Assembly (NCBI RefSeq): GCF_003569915.1
Contig: NZ_KZ984461.1
Location: 1-64,000, forward strand
DNA from: Comamonas testosteroni
Lineage (GTDB): Bacteria; Pseudomonadota; Gammaproteobacteria; Burkholderiales; Burkholderiaceae_C
Direction of reading: 5' to 3'
DNA: 64,000 nt
Positions 42,183 through 51,577 of the stretch are shown here, one piece after another. The position numbers and the translations under genes were made by a program. How positions within the stretch are numbered: the first letter of the stretch is position 1; every line of letters begins with the position of its first letter. The notes below the pieces were generated by a model. It worked only from the letters and a program-made list of their open reading frames with translations. It searched no databases and had not been told where the DNA came from.

Positions 42183-42964
42183 CGCAGCGCCGCTCCCCCC
42201 AAGTTCCGGGCTGGATTGCCCGTTCCGTGCAGACGGGCACCAGTACTGCGCGTGCACCTGCCGCGCCCAAGCCCATCAATCCGGTGCGTGTGGCGGCCTC
42301 GCCGGTCGGAGTGGGGCTGGACTCATCGACCGTGCGTGCCCGCATGGCGCAGCGCATCGGTGCAGCCGGTGTGAGCCATCCAGCCGTGCTGCAGGCCATG
42401 GCAACCGTGGAACGCCACCGCTTTGTGGATAGCGCCCTGGTCAATCAGGCCTATGAGGACACCAGTTTGCCCATTGGCTTGGGTCAGACGATCTCCAAAC
42501 CCAGCGTGGTGGCGCGCATGATTGAGTTGCTGCTCGACTCCGAAGCAGGCAAGGCAGGTCTGGGTCGCGTGCTGGAGATTGGCACGGGCTGCGGCTATCA
42601 GGCGGCAGTGCTTGCCATGGTGGCCAAAGAGGTTTATTCGATAGAGCGCCTGCGCGGCCTGCATGAAAAAGCGCGCAACAATCTGCGTCCCATGCGTTTG
42701 CCCAATGTGCATCTGATACTGGGTGACGGCATGGTTGGTTTTGCCAGCGGTGCGCCTTATGCGGGCATTATTTCCGCGGCTGGCGGAGAGACCGTGCCGC
42801 AGGCATGGTGTGATCAGCTGGCGGTGGGCGGACGCCTGGTTGCCCCGGTGGTTGTGAGCGCGGGTAAGCAGGCACTGCTGGTGATTGACAAGAGTTCACA
42901 CGGTTTTAAACAGACAATTTTGGAAGCAGTCAACTTTGTCCCTCTAAAATCGGGGATCGCCTAG
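42179..42964 (+). CDS. pcm: Protein-L-isoaspartate O-methyltransferase
   Basis: 261 residues from GTG 42179 (GTGA overlap with surE); a much longer open frame runs back through surE in another phase. The enzyme methylates isoaspartyl residues so that aged proteins can be repaired. SAM-binding motif I is VLEIGTGCGYQAAVLA; the substrate loop is GQTISKPSVVARM, and GAPYAGIISAAGGETVPQAW follows. The first 45 residues before MAQRIGAAG are Pro/Ala-rich and longer than in E. coli Pcm (208 residues), so the real start could be internal. Confidence 0.93.
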   Translation: MTQRRSPQVPGWIARSVQTGTSTARAPAAPKPINPVRVAASPVGVGLDSSTVRARMAQRIGAAGVSHPAVLQAMATVERHRFVDSALVNQAYEDTSLPIGLGQTISKPSVVARMIELLLDSEAGKAGLGRVLEIGTGCGYQAAVLAMVAKEVYSIERLRGLHEKARNNLRPMRLPNVHLILGDGMVGFASGAPYAGIISAAGGETVPQAWCDQLAVGGRLVAPVVVSAGKQALLVIDKSSHGFKQTILEAVNFVPLKSGIA

Positions 42965-42977
42965 AAGGGAATAGCTT

Positions 42978-43829
42978 ATGTTGGTATCGCGAAGTCTTGG
43001 TGCTTGGGGTGGTGTAGTGCTGGCGGGTGTCATCCTGGCCGGTTGCTCCACACAGGCAAACAGGGCTCCTGTGGAGGATCGCGGACAGTCGGCCTCCTCA
43101 TCTTCCAGTGTGGACAGCAAACCGCTGCCCGGCGCAGAAAACGCGGGCAAGCCCGGTTACTACACCGTCAAGCCTGGTGACACTCTGATCAAGATTGGTC
43201 TGGAGCATGGTCACAGCTGGAAGGACATTGCTCGCTGGAGCAATCTGGACAATCCGAACGTGATTGAAGTCGGTCAGGTGGTGCGTGTGGTGCCGCCCGG
43301 ACGTGACGCGCCTGCGACTGCCGCATCTGGCAGCAACGCAGGCCGCACTGTGGCTCCGGTGGTTGTCGGTGGCGCTGCTGCTGGCGGCACGACAGCCACA
43401 ACCCCTGCAACCGGTGCCACGACCGCGCCTGTCACCTCGGCACCTGCGGCCAAGGGCGCTGATGATGTGGCCTTCATCTGGCCTGCCAGTGGTTCGCTGA
43501 TTGCCGGCTTTGACGAGCAGCGCAACAAGGGCTACGACATCAGCGGCAAGGCTGGTGACCCCGTGGTCGCTGCAGCTGATGGTCGCGTGGTCTATGCGGG
43601 CGCGGGTCTGCGCGGCTACGGCAACCTCATCATCCTCAAGCACAACAACACCTATCTGACGGCCTACGCCCACAACCAGTCGCTGCTGGTCAAGGAAGAT
43701 CAGTCGGTCAAGAAGGGTCAGAAGATTGCGGAGATGGGCAGCACCGACGCTGACCGCGTCAAGCTGCACTTTGAAGTGCGTCGCCAGGGCAAGCCTGTCG
43801 ATCCTTCGCGCTATCTGCCCTCGCGTTAA
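42978..43829 (+). CDS. nlpD: NlpD-like LysM/LytM lipoprotein
   Basis: 283 residues. Lipobox LAGC (Cys23), a LysM peptidoglycan-binding domain at about 60-106 (YYTVKPGDTLIKIGLEHGHS, NPNVIEVGQVVRV), an Ala/Thr/Gly linker and a LytM domain at about 165-283. The first zinc motif is degenerate (NKGYDISG in place of HxGxD) while KLHFEVR remains, as in NlpD, which is an activator of the amidase AmiC in cell separation rather than an enzyme. Its position behind surE and pcm supports the name. The usual rpoS does not follow. Confidence 0.9.
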   Translation: MLVSRSLGAWGGVVLAGVILAGCSTQANRAPVEDRGQSASSSSSVDSKPLPGAENAGKPGYYTVKPGDTLIKIGLEHGHSWKDIARWSNLDNPNVIEVGQVVRVVPPGRDAPATAASGSNAGRTVAPVVVGGAAAGGTTATTPATGATTAPVTSAPAAKGADDVAFIWPASGSLIAGFDEQRNKGYDISGKAGDPVVAAADGRVVYAGAGLRGYGNLIILKHNNTYLTAYAHNQSLLVKEDQSVKKGQKIAEMGSTDADRVKLHFEVRRQGKPVDPSRYLPSR

Positions 43830-43843
43830 CTCCATCGTCAAGC

Positions 43844-44914
43844 ATGGCAGCACAACGCAAGCAAGCCTCTCAAGCCCCTGCCCCGCAGGGGCTTGTGTCT
43901 TCTGAGGCCACAGATTCCGTCTGGGATGAGGCCACGGAAGACTCGTCCGAGGACTCCATTGGTCAGGCCGAGGTCGAGCAGCGCACGCTGACCGTCGCCG
44001 CCGAGCACCACGGCCAGCGCGTGGACAAGGTGCTGGCGCAGGGCGTGTCCGAATTTTCGCGCAGCTATCTGCAGCAGTTGCTGGCCGATGGCGCCGTCAC
44101 GCTCAATGGCAAGGTGCTGGCCAAGCCCTCGGTCAAAGTGTCGGTGGGTGATCAGTTGAACGTGGAGATGCGGCCCACGCAGCAGTCCATGGCCTTTCAG
44201 CCCGAGGAGATGGCGCTGCAGGTGGTCTATGAAGACGACGATCTGCTGGTCATCAACAAGCCTGCGGGCCTGGTCGTGCACCCCGCGCCGGGCAACTGGA
44301 CGGGCACGCTGCTCAACGGCCTGCTGGCGCGCGATGAAAAAGCGCGCCAGGTGCCGCGTGCAGGTATTGTTCACCGGCTGGACAAGGACACCAGCGGCCT
44401 GATGGTCGTGGCGCGCAACCGCAGCACCATGGATGCGCTGATCAAGATGATTGCCGCGCGCGATGTCAGCCGCCAGTATCTGGCCATTGCCCACAAGGAG
44501 TGGGGCAGTCGCAAGCGTCGCGAGGTGGATGCACCCATCGGGCGCGACCCGCGCAACCGACTGCGCATGGCGGTGGTGGATTTGAACCTGCACCCCGGCA
44601 AAGCCGCGCGCACCGACTTTGATCTGCTGGACGGCGACGTCACGCACAGCCTGGTGCGCTGCACGCTGCACACAGGCCGCACGCACCAGATTCGAGTGCA
44701 CATGGCCTCGCTCGGTCATCCGCTGATTGCCGATGCGCTGTATGGCGGCCATCCCGAAGGCGGGCTGGAGCGCCAGGCGCTGCACGCTTTTCGGCTGGCA
44801 TTCGAGCACCCCGTGACGCACAAACCACTGGTGCTGTATGCGCCACTGCCACAAGACATGGCCGCCGCACTGGATTTATGGGGTCTGCGTTACAATCCCC
44901 CCGAAAGCCTCTGA
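43844..44914 (+). CDS. rluD: 23S rRNA pseudouridine synthase RluD
   Basis: 356 residues. An S4 RNA-binding domain at about 48-110 (QRVDKVLAQGVSEFSRSYLQ, LLADGAVTLNGK) precedes the catalytic domain with GIVHRLDKDTSGLMVVA. GRTHQIRVHMASLGHPLIAD follows. RluD forms pseudouridines 1911, 1915 and 1917 in helix 69 of 23S rRNA. The N-terminal 45 residues are acidic and unstructured. ATG 43844 is only 14 bases after nlpD, so it is probably co-transcribed with surE-pcm-nlpD, in the slot where rpoS sits in many relatives. Confidence 0.9.
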   Translation: MAAQRKQASQAPAPQGLVSSEATDSVWDEATEDSSEDSIGQAEVEQRTLTVAAEHHGQRVDKVLAQGVSEFSRSYLQQLLADGAVTLNGKVLAKPSVKVSVGDQLNVEMRPTQQSMAFQPEEMALQVVYEDDDLLVINKPAGLVVHPAPGNWTGTLLNGLLARDEKARQVPRAGIVHRLDKDTSGLMVVARNRSTMDALIKMIAARDVSRQYLAIAHKEWGSRKRREVDAPIGRDPRNRLRMAVVDLNLHPGKAARTDFDLLDGDVTHSLVRCTLHTGRTHQIRVHMASLGHPLIADALYGGHPEGGLERQALHAFRLAFEHPVTHKPLVLYAPLPQDMAAALDLWGLRYNPPESL

Positions 44915-45013
44915 CCATCACTCGCATGGCAACTCCGGGGCGCTTCCCTCACTTCCTAGAATCAGGCGCCCCACCAGTCATGGTCGGGCAGCCGCTCCCG
45001 AAACGCTGCGCCC

Positions 45014-46210
45014 ATGAATACGGTAGATGCCAAGCGGGTTCTTGAAACAGCATTGATATGCGCCCCGCAGCCCGTAACGCTGCGTGAGTTGCGCTCACTT
45101 TTTGATGACGTTCTTGGCTCGGATACGGTCAAGGACCTGTTGCTCGACCTGCAAAAGGACTGGGCCCTCAAGGGCGTGGAACTGGTGCAGGTCGCATCGG
45201 GCTGGCGCTTTCAGAGTCGCCCGGAAATGCGGGTCTATCTGGACCGGCTCCACCCCGAGAAGCCGCCCAAATACACGCGTGCGACGCTGGAGACGCTGGC
45301 CATCATTGCCTACCGTCAGCCGGTCACGCGCGGTGACATCGAAGATATTCGCGGGGTCACGGTCAACAGCCTGATGATCAAGCAGCTGGAAGACCGCGGC
45401 TGGATCGAAGTCATTGGTCACCGGGAAACCGTGGGCCGCCCGGCCTTGTTTGCCACGACGCGCCAGTTTCTGGACGATCTGGGCCTGCAGTCGCTTGACC
45501 AGTTGCCGCTGCTGGAAGAAACCCAGGCGCAGCAAAGCCTGTTCAAGGGCGCGGATGGCGAAGAGGGCGATGAAGCGCCCGTGCCGGACGGGCAGACACC
45601 GCAGGCTGAAGGCGCTGAAGTGGTTGAAGCGCTTGAAGCCGAGGGGGCTGAGGTTCCTGCCGATGCCGCTGCGCAGTCGAGCGAGTCGCAGGCGGGTGAA
45701 GAAGTGCCGGATTCGGTGCAAGAGCAGGAACAAGAGCAGGAACAAGAGCAAGTGCAAGCGCCGGAGTTGTCTTTGGTGGCCGATGAAGTGGCAGTCCCTG
45801 CCGCAGAGGTTATTGAGGAGCCGCCGCCGCAGTCCGAGCCGGAACTGCCGGGTTTTGAGCCAAATCAGGCTCTAGTCCAGAAAGATACTAGGCTGGATGC
45901 TATTGAAACGATAGAGGTCGAAAAGTCCGAAGCCCAGGTGGTGAGCAAGCCCCAACCGGCCAAGGCCGCCAAGCCTGCAAAACCTTTCAAGAGCGCGGAG
46001 CCTGATCCCAAGCCCGTGGCCAAGAAATCAGGCCGGGCCGAATGGGTGGGCTTGAGAGCTTTTCTCGAAGATGACTACGGCAGCGACGAAGACGATGCCG
46101 TGGAAGACAAGAACACAGCGCTGGCGGGCGATGCATTGCAAGCCGAACCAGCGAACGAGCGAACTGTGGAGGATGACGATGACGCCATCCCCGAAGGAAA
46201 ACCTGAATGA
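45014..46210 (+). CDS. scpB: Chromosome segregation and condensation protein ScpB, with long C-terminal tail
   Basis: 398 residues, about twice the usual length. Two winged-helix domains in the first 185 residues match ScpB ([47 protein letters not shown] and [20 protein letters not shown]). ScpB dimers bind ScpA and SMC. The remaining 210 residues are acidic low-complexity: a QE-rich tract from tandem CAGGAACAAGAG units, then residues about 283-298 ([16 protein letters not shown]) that are encoded by a copy of the intergenic hairpin repeat, then Lys/Pro- and Asp-rich sequence. The gene overlaps rluB by 4 bases; scpA is not here. Confidence 0.9.
   Translation: MNTVDAKRVLETALICAPQPVTLRELRSLFDDVLGSDTVKDLLLDLQKDWALKGVELVQVASGWRFQSRPEMRVYLDRLHPEKPPKYTRATLETLAIIAYRQPVTRGDIEDIRGVTVNSLMIKQLEDRGWIEVIGHRETVGRPALFATTRQFLDDLGLQSLDQLPLLEETQAQQSLFKGADGEEGDEAPVPDGQTPQAEGAEVVEALEAEGAEVPADAAAQSSESQAGEEVPDSVQEQEQEQEQEQVQAPELSLVADEVAVPAAEVIEEPPPQSEPELPGFEPNQALVQKDTRLDAIETIEVEKSEAQVVSKPQPAKAAKPAKPFKSAEPDPKPVAKKSGRAEWVGLRAFLEDDYGSDEDDAVEDKNTALAGDALQAEPANERTVEDDDDAIPEGKPE
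45861..45908 (-). repeat. Hairpin repeat, copy J, inside the scpB coding sequence
   Basis: On the minus strand: TTTCAATAGCATCCAGCCTA, GTATCTTTCT, GGACTAGAGCCTGATT. It matches copy D almost base for base (ATAGC, CCAGCCTA and GGACTAGAGCCT shared). It is read in the opposite sense by scpB without breaking the frame. Confidence 0.75.
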
Positions 46211-47913
46211 ACAACGAGACATCGAATCAGATGCCGCAAGACGCCGCTGCTGCTTCGCCTGAAGCCGAGCCGGTGAAAAAGCCCCGCAAGCCGCGCGCGG
46301 CCAAGGCCGAAGCTGGCGAGACGGTGGCGGAGAAAAAGCCTGCGGCCCCGCGCAAGCGCGCCGCCGCCAAGCCTGTCTCGGCCAAGGAAGCCGCCAAGGC
46401 CGCAGCCCGACTGAGTGGGGAAGCGCCTCCCACCGCGGCCAAGCCTGCCCGCAAGCGCGTTGCCAAGCCACGCCAGCCGGAAGTGATCGAGCAGCTCGAA
46501 GCTGAAGAGCCGGTGCAGCCCTCCGAAGTGGTTGAAGCCGTGGCGGAAGTGGTTGCTCAGGAGCAGATTGCTCCTGAATCTGTAGCTGCTGAAGCAAATA
46601 CCGAGCAGACTGAAGCGCAAAAAGACTTCAAAAACAACCGGCAAGGCTCGCAACACGGCCAGCGCAAGGGGCAGAACATCGGTTTTGCCGATGTGGTTTC
46701 GGGCGACTTCGACGACGAAGAGGAAAACGGCAGTGAAATGCCCGCCAAGCGTGTGCTGGCGCCGCAAGTCGATTCGCCCAAGCTGCACAAGGTGCTGGCA
46801 CAGGCCGGCATGGGCTCGCGCCTGGAGATGGAGCAGCTGATTCTGGAAGGCCGTATCTCGGTCAACAACGAGCCGGCGCACGTCGGACAGCGCATCCAGT
46901 TTGGCGACGTGGTCAAGGTCAACGGTCAGCCGATTCGCTTTCGCATCGATCCGCCACCTGCGCGCGTGATTGCCTATCACAAGCCTGTGGGCGAAGTGGT
47001 GACGCATGACGACCCACAAAACCGCCCCACGGTGTTCCGCAAGCTGCCCAAGCTGCAGCACGGCAAGTGGCAGTCGGTTGGCCGTCTGGACTTGAACACC
47101 GAAGGCCTGCTGCTGTTCACCAGCTCGGGCGAGCTGGCCAACTCTCTGATGCATCCCCGCTTCGGTCTGGAGCGTGAATACGCAGCCCGCGTGCTGGGCG
47201 CGCTGAGCAAGGAAGAAAAGCAGCGTCTGCTCGACGGTGTGCAGCTCGAAGACGGCGAAGCCAGTTTTGGCACCGTGGAAGACGGCGGTGGCGAAGGGGC
47301 CAACTGCTGGTACCGCGTGACCATCTCCGAAGGCCGCAACCGTGAAGTGCGCCGCATGTTCGAGGCCGTGGGCCACGCCGTCAGTCGCCTGATCCGTATC
47401 CGCTATGGCGCGATGATGCTGCCTCGCGGCTTGAAGCGCGGCGCCTGGGTGGAGCTCGACCAGGCCGATATTCAGGCCCTGATGTCGGCAGCGGGCGTCA
47501 AGGAGCGTGCGCCTGTTGAGCGTAACAACGGCGGCACGCGTGGTGCCAACAACCGTGGCGGTCGCAACAACCGCAATGCGGGTCGTGGTGGTCGTGGCAA
47601 TGGCTTCAATGACGATCGCGCGCCTCAGGGCCGCCGCGAAGGCGGTGGTCAGCGCCGTGGCGAGTGGGACGGCAACCGTCCCGCACCCAGCGGCATGCTG
47701 AGCGACAACCCGCGTGATGGTCTGCGCGGCAACAAGGGTGCGAACAAGGGAGGCAATCGCTCGGGGGGCGCAGGGCGCTCGCAAAGCAGCCAGCCCGATC
47801 CGATGCGCACCTCGGTGGGTTATATCGGGGGCGACAGCCTCTCGCGTGCCCGCCAGAACGCCAAGCGCCGCCCGGGTGGCGGTGGCGGCGGTGGACGCCG
47901 CGGCGGTCGTTAA
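46207..47913 (+). CDS. rluB: 23S rRNA pseudouridine synthase RluB with extended ends
   Basis: 568 residues; E. coli RluB has 291. The catalytic part at about 190-440 has an S4 domain ([29 protein letters not shown]) and the RsuA-family active site [15 protein letters not shown], then [20 protein letters not shown]. RluB modifies U2605 near the peptidyl-transferase centre. The first 185 residues are Lys/Ala-rich, and the last 125 are Arg/Gly/Asn-rich with RGG-like motifs ending in a glycine run, both likely disordered RNA-binding tails. ATG 46207 overlaps the scpB stop (ATGA). Confidence 0.92.
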   Translation: MNNETSNQMPQDAAAASPEAEPVKKPRKPRAAKAEAGETVAEKKPAAPRKRAAAKPVSAKEAAKAAARLSGEAPPTAAKPARKRVAKPRQPEVIEQLEAEEPVQPSEVVEAVAEVVAQEQIAPESVAAEANTEQTEAQKDFKNNRQGSQHGQRKGQNIGFADVVSGDFDDEEENGSEMPAKRVLAPQVDSPKLHKVLAQAGMGSRLEMEQLILEGRISVNNEPAHVGQRIQFGDVVKVNGQPIRFRIDPPPARVIAYHKPVGEVVTHDDPQNRPTVFRKLPKLQHGKWQSVGRLDLNTEGLLLFTSSGELANSLMHPRFGLEREYAARVLGALSKEEKQRLLDGVQLEDGEASFGTVEDGGGEGANCWYRVTISEGRNREVRRMFEAVGHAVSRLIRIRYGAMMLPRGLKRGAWVELDQADIQALMSAAGVKERAPVERNNGGTRGANNRGGRNNRNAGRGGRGNGFNDDRAPQGRREGGGQRRGEWDGNRPAPSGMLSDNPRDGLRGNKGANKGGNRSGGAGRSQSSQPDPMRTSVGYIGGDSLSRARQNAKRRPGGGGGGGRRGGR

Positions 47914-48047
47914 AAACCACGCTTGTCAGTATTTGAGAAGTATTTGAGTGGTGCCCGGAGTTCAAGGTCTCTGGCAGCACCGCTAAAATCAACTGTTTTG
48001 CTTTTTTGGCAAAAACCCATAGTAACCCTGATTAGGAAATAATCATC

Positions 48048-48473
48048 ATGGCTATCGAACGTACCCTCTCCATCATCAAGCCCGACGCAGTTGCCAAGAA
48101 CGTGATCGGCCAAATCTACGCCCGCTTCGAAGCTGCTGGCCTGAAGATCGTGGCTGCCAAGCTGGTGCACCTGTCGCGCGGCGAAGCCGAGCAGTTCTAC
48201 GCTGTGCACAAGGAGCGTCCTTTCTTCAAGGATCTGGTGGACTTCATGGTCTCCGGCCCCGTGATGATTCAAGCTCTGGAAGGCGAAAACGCCATCCTGA
48301 AGAACCGTGAGCTGATGGGCGCTACCGACCCCAAGAAGGCTGAGAAGGGCACCATCCGCGCCGACTTCGCCGACAGCATCGACGCCAACGCCGTGCACGG
48401 CTCTGACGCTGCTGAAACTGCTGCTGTGGAAGTTGCCTTCTTCTTCCCCGGCATGAACGTGTACTCGCGTTAA
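48048..48473 (+). CDS. ndk: Nucleoside-diphosphate kinase
   Basis: 141 residues, standard length. It transfers the terminal phosphate of ATP to other nucleoside diphosphates through a phosphohistidine. The active-site motif is [13 protein letters not shown] (catalytic H117). [20 protein letters not shown] at the start and [14 protein letters not shown] are typical. It has an AGGAAATAATC ribosome-binding region. The codon choice is strongly biased, as expected for a highly expressed gene. A large hairpin separates it from rlmN. Confidence 0.97.
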   Translation: MAIERTLSIIKPDAVAKNVIGQIYARFEAAGLKIVAAKLVHLSRGEAEQFYAVHKERPFFKDLVDFMVSGPVMIQALEGENAILKNRELMGATDPKKAEKGTIRADFADSIDANAVHGSDAAETAAVEVAFFFPGMNVYSR

Positions 48474-48482
48474 TCCACGCTA

Positions 48483-48549
48483 GCTTCACAGCATGCTTGC
48501 GCTGACGCCAGTGCTTCGCAGCCGCGAAGCCGGTGTCAGCCTCTGAAGC
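48483..48549 (+). other. Long hairpin between ndk and rlmN
   Basis: GCTGACGCC...GCTTCGC (48501-48519) pairs with GCGAAGC...GGTGTCAGC (48524-48540) around AGCC, with a short internal bulge. An outer pair, GCTTCA (48483-48488) / TGAAGC (48544-48549), can extend it. There is no T run, so it is not a simple intrinsic terminator; it may be an RNA-processing or mRNA-stability element. Confidence 0.6.
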
Positions 48550-48606
48550 CTGCTGGCCCGGCGTGGCACAGAAAATCGTTCGCAAGACGCCTCGCCACAT
48601 GCCGAT

Positions 48607-49728
48607 ATGACTACCAATTTGCTTGATTTTGACCTCGACGGACTGACCGCATATTGCGAGCAGCTCGGGGAGAAGCGTTTCCGTGCGACGCAGCTGTTCC
48701 GCTGGATTCACCAGCGTGGCGCATCCGATTTCGACCAGATGACCGATCTGGCCAAGTCCCTGCGCGAAAAGCTCAAGAGCCGGGCCCATATCACTGCCTT
48801 GCCTGTGGTGACCGAGCATGTCTCGGCCGACGGCACCGTCAAGTGGCTGTTCGATGTGGGTGACGGCAATGCCGTTGAATCCGTTTTCATTCCTGAGGAC
48901 GACCGTGGCACGCTGTGTGTCTCGTCCCAGGCGGGTTGCGCCGTGGGTTGCCGCTTTTGCTCGACCGGGCATCAGGGCTTCAGCCGCAACCTAACCACGG
49001 GCGAAATCCTCGCCCAGCTCTGGTTTGCAGAGCATTCGCTGCGCAAGCGCTTTGGCACCGATGAACGCGTCATCTCCAACGTGGTGATGATGGGCATGGG
49101 CGAGCCGCTGCAGAACTACAGCGCACTGGTTCCGGCTCTGAAAGTGATGCTGGACGACCACGGCTATGGCATGTCGCGCCGCCGTGTGACCGTATCCACC
49201 TCGGGCGTGGTGCCCATGATGGATCGCCTCTCGCAGGATTGCCCAGTGGCGCTGGCTGTATCGCTGCATGCGCCCAACGACCCGCTGCGTGACAATCTGG
49301 TGCCGCTGAACAAGAAGTACCCGATTGCCGAACTGCTGGACGCCTGTGTGCGCTATCTGGAGTTCGCGCCGCGCGACTTTCTGACCTTTGAATATTGCAT
49401 GCTCGACGGCGTTAACGATCAGCCGGAGCACGCGCGTCAGCTGATAGAGTTGGTGCGCGCGCGCGGCGACGGCAAGAGCTGGTGCAAGTTCAACCTGATT
49501 CCGTTCAACCCCTTCCCCGCATCGGGCCTGCTGCGCTCGCCGGCTGCCAGAGTTACCGAATTCGCCACCTTGCTCAGTAATGCGGGCATTGTGACCACGG
49601 TGCGCAAGACGCGCGGGGACGATATCGACGCCGCCTGCGGTCAGCTTGCGGGCGATGTGAAAGACAGAACGCGTGCTGCCGAGCGCATGGCCAAGCAGCG
49701 CACCATCACGCTCAAGCAGGTGTCTTGA
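48607..49728 (+). CDS. rlmN: Dual-specificity 23S rRNA/tRNA adenine-C2 methyltransferase RlmN
   Basis: 373 residues. A radical-SAM enzyme methylating A2503 of 23S rRNA and A37 of some tRNAs. The iron-sulfur motif CAVGCRFC provides C111, C115 and C118. The resolving cysteine is in [12 protein letters not shown] near residue 345; [30 protein letters not shown] and [11 protein letters not shown] are RlmN signatures. The gene sits in the conserved order ndk-rlmN-pilW-rodZ-ispG. Confidence 0.96.
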   Translation: MTTNLLDFDLDGLTAYCEQLGEKRFRATQLFRWIHQRGASDFDQMTDLAKSLREKLKSRAHITALPVVTEHVSADGTVKWLFDVGDGNAVESVFIPEDDRGTLCVSSQAGCAVGCRFCSTGHQGFSRNLTTGEILAQLWFAEHSLRKRFGTDERVISNVVMMGMGEPLQNYSALVPALKVMLDDHGYGMSRRRVTVSTSGVVPMMDRLSQDCPVALAVSLHAPNDPLRDNLVPLNKKYPIAELLDACVRYLEFAPRDFLTFEYCMLDGVNDQPEHARQLIELVRARGDGKSWCKFNLIPFNPFPASGLLRSPAARVTEFATLLSNAGIVTTVRKTRGDDIDAACGQLAGDVKDRTRAAERMAKQRTITLKQVS

Positions 49729-49753
49729 GGGAGTTTTGAGCAAAGGACAGCAC

Positions 49754-50605
49754 ATGAAGGCAGTGGTAAGCCAGCCGGTTTTCAAGCATTGGGGCCAGGT
49801 GGTCCGGTGGGGATTTCCGGTTGTAGCTGCCGCGTTGGTAGGGTGTACGACCACCACGACCACGACGACTTCTTCCACCTCGGTGCCGCAGACCTCGGTG
49901 ATGGGGGGCGGCACGCCTTCGGTGGCCGATGCGGGTCGCCGCGCCCAGATTCGTCTGGAGTTGGCGGCCAACTACTACCAGGCTGGCCGTCTGGACGTGG
50001 CTATGGATGAAGTAGGGCAAGCGCTGGCCGCAAAGCCCGATTACGCTGATGCCTACGGTCTGCTGGGGCTGATTCTGATGCAGAACCAGGACTGGGCGCA
50101 GGCCGATGTGGCCATGCGCAAAGCCATGGATCTGAACCCCAGAGACGGCAACCAGATCCATAACTATGGTTGGATGCTGTGCCAGCAAAAGAAATTTGCG
50201 GACGCGCAGGCCTGGTTTGACAAGGCGCTGGCTGCGCCGGCTTATCGCGAGCAGCCCAAGACGCTGCTGGCCAAGGGCATGTGCTTTCAGCAGGCCGGGC
50301 AGCTCGATCACGCGTACGAGAGCATGCTGCGCGCCTATGAAATGGATTTGAGCAACACGGCCGCTGGCTACAACCTGGCGAATGTGCTCTGGCTCAAGGG
50401 TGATCTGACCAAAGCACAGTTCTACATCCGCCGCTTGAATAACAATAGCAACCAGTCCAGTGCAGAAAGCCTGTGGCTGGGAATCAAGATAAACAGGGCA
50501 TTGCACGACGATATTGGAGCGCGTCAGCTGGCCAACCAGTTGCGTGACCGCTTCCCGCAGTCACGCCAGTGGCTGGCCTATGAGCGTGGAGCCTTCAATG
50601 AGTGA
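49754..50605 (+). CDS. pilW: Type IV pilus assembly lipoprotein PilW/PilF
   Basis: 283 residues from ATG 49754 with AAAGGA upstream; a longer frame to 49673 overlaps rlmN. Lipobox ALVGC (Cys31) is followed by a run of eight threonines and a Ser-rich linker. About six TPR units cover 70-275 (RLELAANYYQAGRLDVAMDE, ADAYGLLGLILMQNQDWAQA). PilF/PilW helps the PilQ secretin reach and assemble in the outer membrane. It overlaps the rodZ start by 8 bases. Other pil genes are not in the window. Confidence 0.9.
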   Translation: MKAVVSQPVFKHWGQVVRWGFPVVAAALVGCTTTTTTTTSSTSVPQTSVMGGGTPSVADAGRRAQIRLELAANYYQAGRLDVAMDEVGQALAAKPDYADAYGLLGLILMQNQDWAQADVAMRKAMDLNPRDGNQIHNYGWMLCQQKKFADAQAWFDKALAAPAYREQPKTLLAKGMCFQQAGQLDHAYESMLRAYEMDLSNTAAGYNLANVLWLKGDLTKAQFYIRRLNNNSNQSSAESLWLGIKINRALHDDIGARQLANQLRDRFPQSRQWLAYERGAFNE

Positions 50606-51575
50606 CGGTGCGGTGAAAGAGGTGACTATGCAAAGCGAAGAGCAGGCGCAAACCCAGACAACCGCCGGTGCCATGTTGCGCCAGGCGCGGGAAGCGGCCC
50701 GCATGCAACTGCCGACCATGGCAGCAATGCTGAAAGTGCCACAGGCCAAGCTGGAGGCGCTGGAGGCCGATGATTACAGTGCTTTCCCCGACCATGTCTT
50801 CATGCGCGCCCTGGCCATGGGCATGTGCCGCACACTGCATATCGAGTCCGAGCCTGTGCTGGCCCTGCTGCCGCGCACCGAACTCAAAAGCCTGAGCAAT
50901 GCGGGCGGCGGCATCAATGAGACCGTCAAGGCGCGTAGCCACTTCAAGTCCGCGGGTACGCCGCTCGACTCCGGCAGTGGCAGTTCGCGCAAGATCATTG
51001 CGGGTGTCCTGATTCTGCTGGCTGCGGCTGCGGCCGTGTATTTCGTGCCGTTCCAGCAAGCTGCAGAGGGCGAGGCGCCAGATGCGGCAGGCACGCCGGT
51101 GGCCGCTGCGGCTCCTGCGACCCCATCCGGTGCGGCTGCACCCGGCACGGTGGTGGAGTCTGGTTCGGTGGTGACGCCTTCGGAGACGCCTGCCGAAGGC
51201 GCTGCGCCGCTGCCATCCACACTGGCAGCCAACGAGGCAGCGACTGCAACTGCATCCCCTGCCGCTGCTGCTGCAGCCACGACTCCGGTCGCAGCAACCC
51301 TTGCCGCACCAGAAGCTGCACCGGCACCGGCCGCAGGCACGGGTGCGGTGCTGGAGTTCAAGGCCAGTGGACAGTCCTGGGTCAAGGTCAAGGATGCTTC
51401 GGGCAAGGTGGTGCTGGAGAAGACGCTGAGCAAGGATGAATCAGTGACGGCAGAGGGTCAGATGCCCCTGTCCGTCATCGTGGGCAACGCCAAGGGCACC
51501 CAGGTTCTGGTGCGCGGCGAGCCTTTCGACATTTCGACCACGCGTGACAACGTGGCCCGTTTCGAGGTGAAGTAA
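50598..51575 (+). CDS. rodZ: RodZ-like cell-shape protein
   Basis: 325 residues from ATG 50598; ATG 50628 has an equally good ribosome-binding site (AAGAGGTGA). A cytoplasmic helix-turn-helix of the RodZ type spans about 25-95 ([20 protein letters not shown], then [20 protein letters not shown]), a transmembrane helix about 132-152, an Ala/Thr/Pro-rich periplasmic linker and a DUF4115 beta domain about 245-325. RodZ links MreB filaments to the membrane. Its place between pilW and ispG is conserved in betaproteobacteria. Confidence 0.88.
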   Translation: MSDGAVKEVTMQSEEQAQTQTTAGAMLRQAREAARMQLPTMAAMLKVPQAKLEALEADDYSAFPDHVFMRALAMGMCRTLHIESEPVLALLPRTELKSLSNAGGGINETVKARSHFKSAGTPLDSGSGSSRKIIAGVLILLAAAAAVYFVPFQQAAEGEAPDAAGTPVAAAAPATPSGAAAPGTVVESGSVVTPSETPAEGAAPLPSTLAANEAATATASPAAAAAATTPVAATLAAPEAAPAPAAGTGAVLEFKASGQSWVKVKDASGKVVLEKTLSKDESVTAEGQMPLSVIVGNAKGTQVLVRGEPFDISTTRDNVARFEVK

Positions 51576-51577
51576 GA

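Noticed and set aside
44937..44972. GGGGCGC / GCGCCCC inverted repeat between rluD and scpB
   Set aside because: The 22-base loop and lack of T run make it weak as a terminator, and short GC-rich repeats are expected by chance here.
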